From: Chrysoporthe austroafricana
Taxonomy: Eukaryota > Ascomycota > Sordariomycetes > Diaporthales > Cryphonectriaceae
Assembly: GCA_001051155.2 (NCBI GenBank)
Contig: JYIP02000001.1
Span: 3,472,001-3,536,000, forward strand
DNA: 64,000 nt
Direction of reading: 5' to 3'
Made by a program: the position numbers and the translations under genes
In this document: positions 41,147 through 52,400 of the stretch, piece after piece
Layout: each line of letters starts with the position of its first letter
Position numbering within the stretch: the first letter of the stretch is position 1
The notes under the pieces: generated by a model
Database searches by the model: none
The model's input: only the letters and a program-made list of their open reading frames with translations
What the model was told of the DNA's origin: nothing

Positions 41147-42838
41147 TCATACAGACCCGCCCATGAAGGAGGGCACATTGACCATGTCAGCATTCAGGAA
41201 CTGGTCGAAATCCACCCGGGACAGCCCGGGCAGGTCCGAGATCAGCGCGCCGAGCCACGAGAAGTCCTCGTCGCTGTTCTGGAGCTGCGCCGGCGAGGCG
41301 AACTGCCGGTCCGGCTGGTGGGCGTTCAGGACGCCGCCGAGGATGGCCAGGTCGTCCTGCCGGCGCTGCTGGTGCAGCAGGACCAGCAGGCACGCGGTGC
41401 TGTAGGCGTCCCGCAGCGTCTCGGTGTCGCATGTCGAGGCGATCAGGCTCAGGGTCTGCATGGCCTCCGGGAGCATGGCGAGGGAGGCGCGCGTGTCCAG
41501 CACCAGGAGGACGCAGATGATCTGGAAGGGGACGTTGGCGACGTGGTGCCACGGGAACCAGCCGACGATGAGGTCGCGCGAGCACTCGAGCCCTCGCCTC
41601 AGCAGGGCCAGGATCTTCTCTGCCAGATTAGCCGAGATGTCAAGGTTCTGCGTGTGGATGCGCCGGAGGATACAAAGCACGAGGTTGCACTGCGCAAGGA
41701 CGGACGGCGGCCGGGTATGCACTCCCTCCAGGACCTTGGAAAGTGTCAACGTGAGGTCCGTCTCGTCCTTCAGCCTGCCCGGGTCCAGGCTCAGCGAGAC
41801 GGGGATGAGACGTAGCAGCTCAACAGTGAAATCTCCCGCCCGCGGCGAAGGCAGGGAGGGCAGACCGGCATTCTGGAAGGAGACTCGGGAAAGGCCCAAG
41901 TCGAAAGACGTCCACACGTTCATGTGATGCGCCATGCCGACGATGCGCCTGGCGAGATCGGAATCCCACTGTGCACCAGGTAAGAGGACCGGCGATGGCG
42001 ACTCCGGATACAGACCTGAGGCCTCAACAAGGTGCATCAAGTTGCAACTGGCCATCCAGGTTGCATGTGGGGAGCTTGTGAGGCGGAGATAGATCGTACG
42101 GAGCGTCCAGGAGGTAAGAAGATCTAGACAGGGCGGGCCGGAGAGCTGATGATTATCTAGAGTCGAGCGGGCCGAGCGGGCCAGGTGCAGCTCAGTGATG
42201 GTGGCGTTCCGCTGCGAGAAGAGACAGCCGAGGGCAGCAACGCCGCACAGCACGCTGTCGTAGATGTTTGACGGCCCGGGCGACGTCCAGCGTGCCCCCA
42301 GGCGCTCAAAGAACTGGTCCTGCTCGATGAAGCCGTAGCACGGGTGGACCTTGTCAAAATAGACCTGGGCGAGGGCCTTCATGTGCTCGTACGAGGTGAT
42401 CTCGCCTACAGACAGCGCAGGGGCGCTGCTCGGCTGCTCGTAGGACAGCTGCCTCGCGCCGACGTTCCACCCGAAGAGGTTGAGCTTGGGGGCCTTCGTG
42501 GGGTCGATCTTGAGGGCCAGCTTCCTGACGAAGGCGGCCCCCGAGTTGGCCTCGAGGCGGCGCACCAGGCCGCCCTGGTCAGACCCAGCGGCGCTTGCTT
42601 CTGGGACGCTGGGCTGCAGAGGCTTCGAGACGGGTGCCACTGGACGGTCTGGCGTTGCCCGTGCGGCGGGACCGGCAGGTCGAGACTTCGTCCCGCGGAT
42701 CTCGTAGTGGCACTCGTACCCCCATTCCGTGCAAGTGGTGCAAGGCTCCCGGCCGTCGCACTTCCTCTTCCGCTCCCGACAGGGCTTGCAGGCCAGCCTG
42801 GAGCGCTTCCTCTTGAGATGACTCGTCGTGTCCATCAT
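41147..42838 (-). CDS. Zn2Cys6 transcription factor with fungal-specific TF domain
   Basis: Probable pathway regulator, 563 residues, intronless from the ATG at 42838 (MMDTT; an ATG for the upstream open frame is lacking). The binuclear zinc cluster is CKPCRERKRKCDGREPC then CTEWGYEC, spacing C-x2-C-x6-C-x5-C-x2-C-x6-C, preceded by a basic KRKRSR run. The middle-homology region appears at about residues 185-400 (YFDKVHPCYGFIEQDQFFERL, TSWTLRTIYLRLTSSPHATWM, LVEASGLYPE). It is divergent from the nitronate monooxygenase gene with only 427 bp between the start codons, an arrangement typical of a local regulator and its target. The MFS gene is on its other side. Confidence 0.88.
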   Translation of the reverse strand: MMDTTSHLKRKRSRLACKPCRERKRKCDGREPCTTCTEWGYECHYEIRGTKSRPAGPAARATPDRPVAPVSKPLQPSVPEASAAGSDQGGLVRRLEANSGAAFVRKLALKIDPTKAPKLNLFGWNVGARQLSYEQPSSAPALSVGEITSYEHMKALAQVYFDKVHPCYGFIEQDQFFERLGARWTSPGPSNIYDSVLCGVAALGCLFSQRNATITELHLARSARSTLDNHQLSGPPCLDLLTSWTLRTIYLRLTSSPHATWMASCNLMHLVEASGLYPESPSPVLLPGAQWDSDLARRIVGMAHHMNVWTSFDLGLSRVSFQNAGLPSLPSPRAGDFTVELLRLIPVSLSLDPGRLKDETDLTLTLSKVLEGVHTRPPSVLAQCNLVLCILRRIHTQNLDISANLAEKILALLRRGLECSRDLIVGWFPWHHVANVPFQIICVLLVLDTRASLAMLPEAMQTLSLIASTCDTETLRDAYSTACLLVLLHQQRRQDDLAILGGVLNAHQPDRQFASPAQLQNSDEDFSWLGALISDLPGLSRVDFDQFLNADMVNVPSFMGGSV

Positions 42839-43265
42839 GACTCGGAAAGGGCGCGGCGCATGGGGTAGGCCGTGGCCGCTGAAGGAGCGGAAGAGATGGG
42901 AACTGCGGATGTCGTCGGCTGCTGCGGGATCTGACGCGACTCTCACCGCCAGCACGTGACCAGCATCCCAAACCTTCACCAGCGCTGAGGGGCAACGAGC
43001 GAGCTTGCGGGCCGCAACACCCGACGATCAGTAAGAGACGGCTGCACTACAGCTTCGCCAGTCCGCTATGACGGGGTTTATTATTGACGTAAATAGGGCT
43101 CGGTACAGGGTCAAGTCAAGATGCAAGAATGATATTCAAGAGGGCCCCCACCTCAGAAAGACGCTGTGGCAAAACCCTCTTGTCTTCTCTTCGCTTCCTT
43201 GACCTGCAGCCTGACTTCCGCCCTGCAGACCCGTCATCGTCTAGAACTTTCGATGCCACAGGCTC
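42839..43265. promoter_or_regulatory. Bidirectional promoter between the Zn2Cys6 regulator and nitronate monooxygenase
   Basis: 427 bases separate the two divergent start codons. Zn2Cys6 factors usually bind CGG triplets. Scattered CGG/CCG occurs here, but I cannot pick one site with confidence. Confidence 0.5.
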
Positions 43266-44390
43266 ATGGCGACATTACTGTCGCACTACCCATGGGCGTC
43301 CCGCCCCTTCATCGTCGGCGCCCCCATGAAGGTGCTGTCGGGGCCAGCGCTGGCAGTGGCTGTGTCCCGCGCAGGCGGCCTGGGGTTCATCGGGCCTGGC
43401 GCTAAGACGCAGGACATGAGGGCCGACCTCGAGGAGGCATCGAGGCTGGTGGACGAGGCCCGCTTCCCCCCTTCCGTGTCTGTCGCGCTGTCGTCGACGG
43501 GCGCTCGCCTCCCCGTCGGCGTGGGCTTCCAGCTGTGGGCCGACGACGTCCAGGTAGCGGTCGACCACATCGAGCACCTCAGGCCCTGTGCGGCCTGGCT
43601 GTACGCGCCCCGGAGCGGGCCAGGGGATCTGGAAGACTGGTCTCGCAGGATCCGCGAGGCGGCCCCCGGGACGCGGATCTGGATCCAGATCGGCACGCTG
43701 TCAGAGGCAAAGCAGCTGCTGGACCTCCCGGGCCCGCCGGACGCCGTCGTCGTCCAGGGCGCGGAGGCGGGGGGCCACGGCCGGGCGAGGGACGGCATGG
43801 GGCTGATGACGCTGTTCCCTGAGGTCGCGGATGCCATGGCCGGCAGCCGCATCCCTCTGCTCGCCGCGGGCGGCGTCGCGGACGGGCGCGGCGTCGCGGC
43901 GGCGCTGGGCCTCGGGGCCGCGGGCGTGGTGATGGGGACCCGGTTCCTGGCCAGCCGTGAGGCGCGCATCAGCCGGGGCTACCAGGACGAGATCGTGCGG
44001 GCCTCGGACGGCGCCCGCTCGACGACGCGGACCCAGCTCTACAACCATCTCCGGGGCACCTTCGGCTGGCCGCCCGAGTACAGCCCGAGGACTATCATCA
44101 ACAGGTCCTTCGTCGAGCAGCAGGAGGGCGTCACGTTCGAGGAACTCAAGAGGCGCCACGACGAGGCCCAGAAGATGGGCGACAGGGGCTGGGGACCAGA
44201 GGGAAGGCTTGCTACCTATGCCGGGGCCTCTGTGGGTCTCATCAATGAAGTCAAGGACGCAGGGGAAATCATGCTGGAGGTGCAAGAGGACGCCTGGAGA
44301 AGGATCCGCTCGCTGCATGCTGAGGAGGAGGAGGAGGCTCGGCGGCCTGATGCTGGTGTGCGCCCTGGTGGCCCGGCGCCTCTCGTATAG
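43266..44390 (+). CDS. Nitronate monooxygenase (2-nitropropane dioxygenase family)
   Basis: FMN-dependent TIM-barrel enzyme that oxidises alkyl nitronates such as propionate 3-nitronate to the carbonyl compound and nitrite. 374 residues, no intron. Family signatures in order: FIVGAPMKVLSGPALAVAVSRAGGLGFIG (split here; about residues 15-42), VVVQGAEAGGHG with the conserved active-site His near residue 171, PLLAAGGVADGRGVAAALGLGAAGVVMGTRFL (phosphate-binding loops, split here) and the terminal YAGASVGLINEVKDAGEIM. These are motifs of the class I enzymes. The gene is divergent from a Zn2Cys6 regulator and near an MFS gene, a context that would suit induction by a nitro-toxin or by nitrogen source. 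An acidic EEEEEARR tail is present and probably disordered. Confidence 0.9.
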   Translation: MATLLSHYPWASRPFIVGAPMKVLSGPALAVAVSRAGGLGFIGPGAKTQDMRADLEEASRLVDEARFPPSVSVALSSTGARLPVGVGFQLWADDVQVAVDHIEHLRPCAAWLYAPRSGPGDLEDWSRRIREAAPGTRIWIQIGTLSEAKQLLDLPGPPDAVVVQGAEAGGHGRARDGMGLMTLFPEVADAMAGSRIPLLAAGGVADGRGVAAALGLGAAGVVMGTRFLASREARISRGYQDEIVRASDGARSTTRTQLYNHLRGTFGWPPEYSPRTIINRSFVEQQEGVTFEELKRRHDEAQKMGDRGWGPEGRLATYAGASVGLINEVKDAGEIMLEVQEDAWRRIRSLHAEEEEEARRPDAGVRPGGPAPLV

Positions 44391-45728
44391 CCAGCCGGTG
44401 TGCTTCAAGCTCATCTCGTAGGTCTCGAAATACAAGACTGCTCATACCCAGTACATGACTGTAGAGGCTGTCACATGTCGCTCCTCACCGAGTATGCGGC
44501 GGCCCCCACAGAGTTCAGCTTGTCTGGTCGAGGAGATCGGTGGAGCTCACTACCGGAATAGTCCAGACGAAGCCGGATACGACGTGCAGGGTCCATAGAA
44601 GCGCGCGGGCGGTAGCAGAGGAGATGGGGCAGGCATTTATCGCTTGAAGCATCCCGCCATACCTTAGGGGTCATGATCGAGGGACGGTAAGACTAAGACT
44701 CTAAAGGCCTCATCACCACCTACAAACCACGCCTAGGCCAGGACGGGCGACGGAGAGACGTGACCGCTCTCCGGAGCGGTATCACCTCGCAGCGTGAGGA
44801 TATTGGCCCGAGACCATGTGCGGATCAGTAGATCCTGGTTCCTCCTCCCCCCTCGATACGCGCTGAGGCGAAGTGAGCAGCACTGCACGTCCCGCCGGGG
44901 CGCTGGCTGCGCATTTGGGCTCTCGGCTCAAGAGACTGCCAGCCTCGACGCTTTCACAGTCTTGCCAGAAGGATCTGGCCACCACAAGAGAGAGTGCCTT
45001 CATCCTCTCGAGCCCAGCGACAATGATCATGCCATGCGGGCGTGGGAGGTGGTCCCATCGTGGGGCCAAGTCGAACGCGGGAGGAAGGGAATAGTGGTAA
45101 AAAGCTGGCGCTGGTAAGCGGAGTGCGCACTTGCGAGCGAACGCCGTGATACTCCGACTCCGGCGCGGCATCCACAAAAACTAATCAGTTCTCGTCGAGA
45201 GTCAGTCATTATCGTCTCTGCCCTCTCATGACACGCGCGCGCACACCCACACCCACACCCACACACACACCCACATCCGCTCACCCACTCGCTGGTGATT
45301 CTCTGAACTGCGCACAGGTTATCTGCGGGCCCCGGATCCAGCAGCGCTCGAGCTGTGTGTCTCACTCGCCCTCGACACACACCTCGGCGACTGAGACAAG
45401 GTAAAATTAGGAACGACGCTTGAAACGGGCCGCGGCCTTCTCCAGAGCCCAGGATCCCACCGGAGAGACACGCCTGCACGACGCCGCTGGCACGCAGATA
45501 GCAGCCACCAACAGACGGCGCAGTCTGTTCCGGGGGCAGCTAGTCGCGAAGGGGAGAAGGGGGCATAAACCGATCCGGGGAGAGCGAGAGCTCAGGCCGT
45601 CAGCTGGTCCCGGCCTCGACGCAGACGAACAACGCCCCATTCTTGACTCCCTGGGCTGATCCATTCCCTCCCACCCAAAGGAGGCGCGGAGGTCGAGCCC
45701 CCTGACCGGTTGACAATACTACAATACA
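44391..45728. other. Intergenic with (CA)-rich microsatellite
   Basis: About 1.3 kb, 3' flank of the nitronate monooxygenase and promoter of the FAD oxidase. Short overlapping frames only. The CACACC-type microsatellite at 45241-45276 is the one notable element. Confidence 0.5.
45241..45276. repeat. CA/CACACC microsatellite
   Basis: Repeats of CACACC and CA, preceded by a short GC alternation (GCGCGC). Located about 450 bp upstream of the FAD oxidase start. Confidence 0.8.
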
Positions 45729-47282
45729 ATGGCCCCAATCGCCTCGGACCCGGGCCACCATCCTCCCTCCTTCTCTTCTCCCTCACCACCACCCCGTTCA
45801 CCCCCCAACACCGCCTCACCGCCCTCACCACCCTCACCCCCGACTGGCACCCAGTCACCACCCAACCTCGCCCGCCATGCCGTCCCCTCCTCCATCCTCA
45901 TCGTTGGCGCGGGCGTGTTCGGCCTCTCTACCGCGCTCGCCCTGACCCAGCGCCCGGAGTTCAACCACACAACCATCACCGTCCTCGACCGCTCCCCGGA
46001 GCCAGGCGTGTTCCCGGCCCGGGACGCCTCCTCGATCGACACCTCCCGCATTATCCGCGCAGACTACGCCGACCCGGCGTATGCAGCCCTCGCCGCCGAG
46101 GCCCAGGAGATATGGCGGCAGCAGGCCCACCCTGACGACCTGGGCGCCGAGGGCCGGTACAGCGAGACCGGGTTCGTCCTCGTCGCGGACGACGAGCCGC
46201 CCGCGCCCGGCAGGAAGAGCCGGATGGACTACGTCCGCGAGTCCTACAGGAACGTCCTCTCCCTCACCGCCGGCGACGCCGCCCTGGCCGGCAAGATCCA
46301 GGAGCTCCCCGACCGCGCCGCCATCGGCGAGGCGTACGGCACCGGCGGCTCCTACGGGTCGTGGGGGTACATCAACAGGCTGTCGGGCTGGGCCAACGCC
46401 GAGGCGAGCATGGACTGGCTGTTCCGGCGCGTTAAGGCGACCGGCCGCGTGACCTTCGTCAACGGGACCGCGGCGTCCCTGCTCTACGCGCCCGGCCGCG
46501 GCACGGCGGCGGCGGCAGGCTCGGATGTTGTCGGTGTGGCGCTGGCCGGCGGTGGGCGCGTCGAGGCGGACCTGACGGTGCTCGCGGCGGGCGCCTGGAC
46601 GCCATCGCTGATCGACATGTCGGGGCGCGCCGTCGCCACGGGCCAGGCGCTCGCGTACCTGGACCTCACGGAGGCGGAGCAGGCGCGGCTCGCGGGGGCG
46701 CCGACGCTGCTGAACCTGTCGACGGGGTACTTCATCATCACGCCGAGCGACCGGGTGCTCAAGATCGCGCGGCACGCCTACGGCTACCTCAACCCGGCGC
46801 CCTCGCCCGCCCGCCCCGGCGGCACCGTCTCCGTGCCCGTGACTCACCTCACGCGGCCGTCCCTGGCCATCCCCGCCGCCGAGCAGGCCGCCATGCGCCA
46901 CGCCCTCGCCGAGATGATCCCCTGGCCCGAGCTGCAGGCCCGCCCGTTCAGGGCCACCAAGCTGTGCTGGTATACCGACACGCCCGGCGGGGACTTCATC
47001 ATCGACTACCACCCGGAGCACAGGGGGCTGTTCGTCGCGTCCGGAGGGAGCGGGCACGGGTTCAAGTTCCTGCCGGTCATCGGTGATAAGATCACGGATT
47101 GTATCCTAGGACGTTGTCCGGCGGCGTTCCAGGGGAAGTGGGATTTCAACAATAAGGCGGTGCAGAGGGGAGCGAAGTGGAATGAGGTCGTTACGGAGGA
47201 TGGGAGCCGGGGCGGCGTGCCAGGGTTAATCCTGAGCGAGGAGATGGGCGACGGCACGACAGGGCACAAGTCACGGCTATGA
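45729..47282 (+). CDS. FAD-dependent amine/amino-acid oxidase (sarcosine / fructosyl-amino-acid oxidase family)
   Basis: DAO-fold flavoenzyme that oxidises secondary amines (sarcosine, pipecolate or Amadori compounds) with O2, giving H2O2. 517 residues, intronless. The first 50 residues are Pro/Ser-rich and unlike the family. The FAD-binding GAGVFGLSTALAL lies at 60-72, with GxGxxG intact. SSIDTSRIIRADYADPAYAAL and GYINRLSGWANAEASM follow, as in fungal sarcosine/fructosyl-amine oxidases. KLCWYTDTPGGDFIIDYHP contains the Cys that holds FAD covalently in this family, and FVASGGSGHGFKFLPVIG ends the flavin site. There is no C-terminal SKL, but SRL-like GHKSRL* at the very end fits a PTS1 peroxisomal signal, which suits an H2O2 producer. 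Exact substrate is unknown. Confidence 0.85.
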   Translation: MAPIASDPGHHPPSFSSPSPPPRSPPNTASPPSPPSPPTGTQSPPNLARHAVPSSILIVGAGVFGLSTALALTQRPEFNHTTITVLDRSPEPGVFPARDASSIDTSRIIRADYADPAYAALAAEAQEIWRQQAHPDDLGAEGRYSETGFVLVADDEPPAPGRKSRMDYVRESYRNVLSLTAGDAALAGKIQELPDRAAIGEAYGTGGSYGSWGYINRLSGWANAEASMDWLFRRVKATGRVTFVNGTAASLLYAPGRGTAAAAGSDVVGVALAGGGRVEADLTVLAAGAWTPSLIDMSGRAVATGQALAYLDLTEAEQARLAGAPTLLNLSTGYFIITPSDRVLKIARHAYGYLNPAPSPARPGGTVSVPVTHLTRPSLAIPAAEQAAMRHALAEMIPWPELQARPFRATKLCWYTDTPGGDFIIDYHPEHRGLFVASGGSGHGFKFLPVIGDKITDCILGRCPAAFQGKWDFNNKAVQRGAKWNEVVTEDGSRGGVPGLILSEEMGDGTTGHKSRL

Positions 47283-48149
47283 GGGACGCACTAGTGCAAC
47301 GTGGAGACAAGACAAGGTGAGCGTGAGTGCAAATTTGATGGCATGTCCATGAGGCTATCAAAAGCGGCTAACAAGATCCTGGGAGTCCAGTGTGGCGGGT
47401 GAGCTTTCGATACCCGAAGAGGATCGATCGCCCGTCAACCCCGAAAAGAACTCGGTCCGAGGACAACTCCAGGCCCCGAAGCCAGCCAGTGTCCATCCAT
47501 CTCGCAGACGGATGGACTCAACCATATGTTGAATGGATGCCTGTAAACCAAGCCATCAAACAACCTACCTCCCGCCAGTTCATCAACTTTCCGTTTCCAC
47601 GCAGCGCAAGCCAACACTCCCCACGGGGCTGTCTCACGTTGGACAGCCAGTATGTTTGGATGACCTTTTACCGATGACCAAACGTGAAGAGACTGTTGGC
47701 ATGCTCCCTCCCCGCCGACCAACCTCAACTATGCTCAATGTATTGAGCGACCAATGGCGACCTTTTTCAGGCTCGCTCCCAAGCATTATTCTTTGTTATC
47801 TGCGCGCTCAAACCGTTTGCCATGGCGTGCTCCGCATCCAATCTCGGATACGATCTATCGTCTTCCGAAGTGTAAAAAAAGGGTAATCGGGTAGCAGTTT
47901 TCTTTTTTCCCTCCGCAGATGGCCGAGCCGACTTTAACCTCTCCATGTGGAACGCCGATGCAATGCAGTCGCAGAAAAGTAGTGAGAAAAAATGAATACA
48001 ACAGACAGACCTGTCGAGGATGTTGCTGTCGTAGAAGAGTACGCAACAACCAGGAGCCGGTCTCGGGTATGCGTCGTGAATCATGAATGTGCGTAATCTT
48101 ACAGTGGAGGTCGGTAAGAGTGGGGGAAGGGATGGGTAGGTTGGCTGGT
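47283..48149. other. Intergenic between convergent genes
   Basis: 3' flanks of the FAD oxidase (plus) and TBP (minus) genes; nothing else seen. Confidence 0.5.
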
Positions 48150-49102
48150 TTACATCTTGCGGAAATCCTGCAAGACGGGGTAGATGAGCTCGAAGGCGTG
48201 GTAGATCTCGTCTCGGACCTTGGCACCGGTGAGGACGATCTTGCCGCTTACGAAGATCAGGAGCACGATCTTTGGCTTGACCATGCGGTAGATGAGACCG
48301 GGGAACAGCTCAGGCTCGTAGGAGCTGAAGTTGTGGTGGCGGGAAGCCAGACCCTCCAGACGGATGGGGAACTTGATATCGCAAGAACCCACGATGTTCT
48401 GGATCTTGAAGTCGGTAAACTTTGCGTTGAAGCCTGGTGTACATGTCAGTAACGCATATCACACTGCGCCTCCTCTCGCCCGTCGCGCAAGTACGACATA
48501 CCCAGCTTCTGGATGATCCGGGCATACTTGCGGCTGGCAAGCTTGGAATCATCCTCAGACTTGGCACCAGTCACGACCATCTTGCCGGAGGCGAAGATCA
48601 AGGCGGTGGTCTTGGGCTCGCGGATACGCATGATGACGGCAGCGAAACGCTTCGGGTCTATATTGATGTGAGTAATCACATGGAGCATCCAGTCTCCAGA
48701 TATACTCACTGTACTCCGCATTCCGAGCGTGCAAGGCAATGGTCTTGAGATCAAGGCGGCAGTCCAAGTTAACGGTAGCCACGATGTTCCTTGAATTGCA
48801 GCATAAGCATCAGGTAGTTCACAACATCGCGACAGCGCAGGCAAGGCTTACTGAAGGGTAGGGACAAGGCCGCTACCAGTCTGCTGGGCACCAGGAGTGG
48901 CAGCTGGAGTTGCAGGAGCGACGGCAGCACCGTTGGCAGGCGAACCAGCAGGAGCACCTCCGTTCGGGGCACCGTGCATCTTCTGAGCGACGTCGCCAGG
49001 AGGCGTCAACTCGTTGTGGCCGCCGGGGAAGGAGAGGGAACCAGGGGAGATGAAGTTCTTCGCCTGAGTGGCGTTGGACGGATGGGTCTGGATAGCCTCC
49101 AT
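48150..49102 (-). CDS. SPT15: TATA-box-binding protein (TBP)
   Basis: General transcription factor for all three RNA polymerases. Exons 49102-48852, 48789-48710, 48657-48502 and 48433-48150 (771 nt, 256 residues); introns 62, 52 and 68 bp. The variable N-terminus (about 85 residues, Ala/Pro/Gly-rich, ending GLVPTLQ) precedes the two-fold core: [60 protein letters not shown], then [29 protein letters not shown] and [18 protein letters not shown]. The DNA-intercalating Phe pairs are in place. ATG at 49102 is the only start available: the frame stays open upstream only as far as a TACTAAC...AAATAG acceptor, so a leader intron probably precedes it. Confidence 0.95.
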
Positions 49103-49165
49103 GATTGCGATTTCCTCGTAGGTCTTCGTAGCAATCAGGTCTGCGGAAGACGGGTGGAACAGCTC

Positions 49166-49493
49166 TATTTCGGGGACGATGTTAGTACGCTCGTTGACTC
49201 TCTTGATCGGCAGCAGTAGCCAGGTGTGGTCGGGAGCAGAGCGCAGGGGAGGAGGGCGGGCAGGCAGGCAGGCAGGATATCTTGGGCCCGGGGCAGGAGG
49301 AGCAGTCGCCAGTCCCAAGGTCTACGGTGGCAGGCTGTGTTGGAAGGAAATGGGGTTGGACAGGATGGCTTCAGGTGATGATGGGCATGGGCGTGATGGC
49401 GACGCGACAGCTGCTCAGACTCCCACAGACGTGCAATGCGACGCGGCTCGAACGCGACCCTCCAAGTCATGATGGAAGAATGCAGTGACGTAC
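49166..49493 (-). other. Probable 5'-leader intron of the TBP gene
   Basis: A strong acceptor (branch TACTAAC, end GAAATAG) lies 63 bases before the TBP ATG. The best upstream donor I see is GTACGT at 49493, giving a 328-bp intron. The frame joined by that donor has no ATG, so the upstream exon would be untranslated. Donor choice is inferred. Confidence 0.5.
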
Positions 49494-52400
49494 CAATTGC
49501 GGGAGATAAACAACTGAATGTCTCCCCTACAGCGACTGTTCACAGACAACGACACGACAACACAGGATGCACGACGGCAAGCTGGGCTGGTCCGTTGATG
49601 TCGAAAGTCGGTATCGATTCCTGACCAAGATAGTCTGTCTGCGAGACGCAATGCGCTTGCCCGATTGGTTCGCCGGCCGAGGAGATAGAGCTCTCTCTTC
49701 TTCTTGTCAAGTAGACTCGAGGACGGCGGCGACGACGATCGGAGAGGTGCGACGCGATGCGAGAGGACGCAGAGAGGTAATGGAGTTTGGTTGGTGGAGA
49801 TGATACCGACGCCTCGAACCAAATCGGGTGCCCGTAAATGGAAATGTTTGGTCTTCTATTCTTCTTTTTTCTCGAAATACACGACACTGTGACCCGTGCA
49901 GTGCAGAGGCTTGCTTCTCGACGACTCGATCTGGGACCTCGAGGGGGTTCAGTGGAGGGATGCGAGATCCTGCTTGGGCTCCTTGTCCTGGGCGGGCTTG
50001 ACGCGCAAACAAAGGTCGGGCCTGGCGGAGGTCTTGTGGGTCCCCTGTCGCGATGCAAAGGGCAAGGTCGAAGCAGGAGGGTGCGCAGGCAGACGCGAGC
50101 GCAGCGACGATGACGACGGGATGATCAAGTCAACAAGCGATACGACAGGGTGCCGTGGTCGTTGATGACGATGACGGTGATTGTCGTCAAGGTGTGTGGA
50201 TGGACGGATGTGGGCAAGGAAAAGAAAAAAATTGATCCAGGCCAAACTCTCTGTTGCTTATGTAACAGGTACGTAGGGCCAGCTGGATTTCGGGGACAAC
50301 TCCGCGGGAGCGAGCAGGCGGCCAGAGGTTCGAAATTTTTGGGGGTGCGTCCAATTTATAGTCGTGCAGTGTGGCGCCCGTGAGTCGGCGCTGACGGGGC
50401 TAATTTTCATCCTCGCTAGCGTCTGTCGACAGGGATGGTGCAGGAGCCCGGCGGGCAGGGGCTGCCCCAGTCGGTGAAGTACCGGTACATCTGACGCTGC
50501 CCCAGGCACAAACCACCCCCTCCCCAGCTGCTGCCAGGTGAACGAAGGGCTGCCAATCTCTCTCCCTCTTCTCCCCCAGCCCGCCGCCAGCGCAACTGAG
50601 GTCAATCCATCCCCGTCCAGAGGCCCCCCCTCTCCACCAGAACAGCTGCTGCAGCCCACACGGTCATTAGCTGCAATCTGCCTGCCTCCTCGGCACGCAC
50701 ACACCCAACACCCCATCACGATTCTGAAACAATGGCACCCTTTTACCCCTAAATTTCATGCCTCCTCTACACCCAGACATCCTGCAGCCTGTTCTCCTGA
50801 TTCACGAAACCCACTTCTTCCTAAACCGCCTGAACGGGGTCGCGATGCGTCGACAGAGGCAAAGGCAGGAGGGTGGATGGCGGATGCAACACGACCGGGT
50901 GGACAAGACGTGAGACTGACCGACAGAGCAAAACCGAGGAAGAGGAAGCAATGCGCCCGGCGCAGCTCCAGAGGCAGGCGACGGGAAAGGCCAGGACAGT
51001 GCACCACCACGAGTCGCCGTCGCCCCAATCGCGTCACTGGCCGCGACAACCTGAGGCTTCATCGTTCGACCGACGGATTGCGCCCGACCAACGACTTCGC
51101 CGATAGCATTCAGGTTTCTCGCCGAAAGCTACGAAGGCTCACCTCATCACCTCTCCCTGACTTCTTCCCGCCGCGCCGGCTTCTACAGCGTTCTACGACC
51201 ATCTGCACGTCCTACCGCTCGCAGGCGGTGATACCAACCAGACACCGAACACGATATCAGGTATTGAGGCATCCAGCTCCATGGCCCTTGCTACCCCTCG
51301 ATTGGTTAAGCGGGCAGGCAGGCTGTGAGGCCAGCAGCAGGCTCTGCTTCTTGGCAGCCAGGCAGCCCAACCTCCTCCATGGGGCCTGACCCTTGACGAG
51401 CATGTTTGCCTCTGGCTGGGTCATCCCGATCCTCACTCGCCACAAGCCGGCCAGCCACTGGCAGGCCTGCCGACCCTTCCGACCTTGCTTCTACAGGGAG
51501 AGAGGGGGGAATTTCGACACCGACGGGACTCCCTCGGGCTGACGATAGTATTATGTTATGGTCTGCTTGCTGCTGGAAGATGTCGGCACCCCGGGCCCTG
51601 CCACGCCTGGCTGCTAACGCGGCGATATTATCGGTTCTTTCATGCGAATCCTGGTCCGCCCACAAGCCTGGAGATAAGCTTCTGCCGCTTTAGTTGGGTA
51701 TGGCTCGACCATGATTGGCCAGTCACAAATGATCTCCTCGCCCAGCTTGTGAGGCCGGCCTTCATTCTCTCTGCCTAAGGCTGCAGCACTTGCATCGTGC
51801 CGCGCATCCCAATCTTACTGTGCTTTGGGACCAGGTTGGTGGCTTTTTTCGCCTTCATCCGAATCTCGCGATCCTCTTCGCCCACGGGGAGCCTTTCACC
51901 ATCCTCGCGATCTCTCTCGCTCTCTCGCTCTTCCCCTCTTTCTCTCGGCAAGCCAAATTACATCCGAGCAAACACATCATGACCGCTTGTCTGCAATACG
52001 ACGTGTCGAGTAATGCGTTGTTCGATGACCGCCGCGTGGGCCAGCATCGGATCACGACACCGGCCTCTCTCACGATGACGTCTGGAGAGCTTCACGGTGA
52101 CCGATTCTCCACGATCTTGGAAACGCGTCAACCCCCTGGGCGTCCCCCGACGCACCGAGCCTTGATTTTTTCAGCGCATTCGTGGGCCGGGGACACCACC
52201 TGGAAAAGCAAGGATGTCCGTGCACAGTGCCCCAAAATCCACAATTTCCAGTGGCATCCAACGGCCCAGACTGAGGGCCTGTGGGGGCAAGGAGCGCCAT
52301 AGGTGTGGGTGACTACAACGCTCCCTCCTTGCCCGACCGCCAATCATACGGGCCAAGTACAGGTACGGGGTGCTCGACTCGGGCTACCAGGAATTTTCTT

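Noticed and set aside
50538..51389. 283-codon plus-strand frame in the gene desert
   Set aside because: Ser/Arg/Pro-rich, overlapped by minus-strand frames, no motif and no supporting splice pattern. Kept only as part of the gene-poor stretch.
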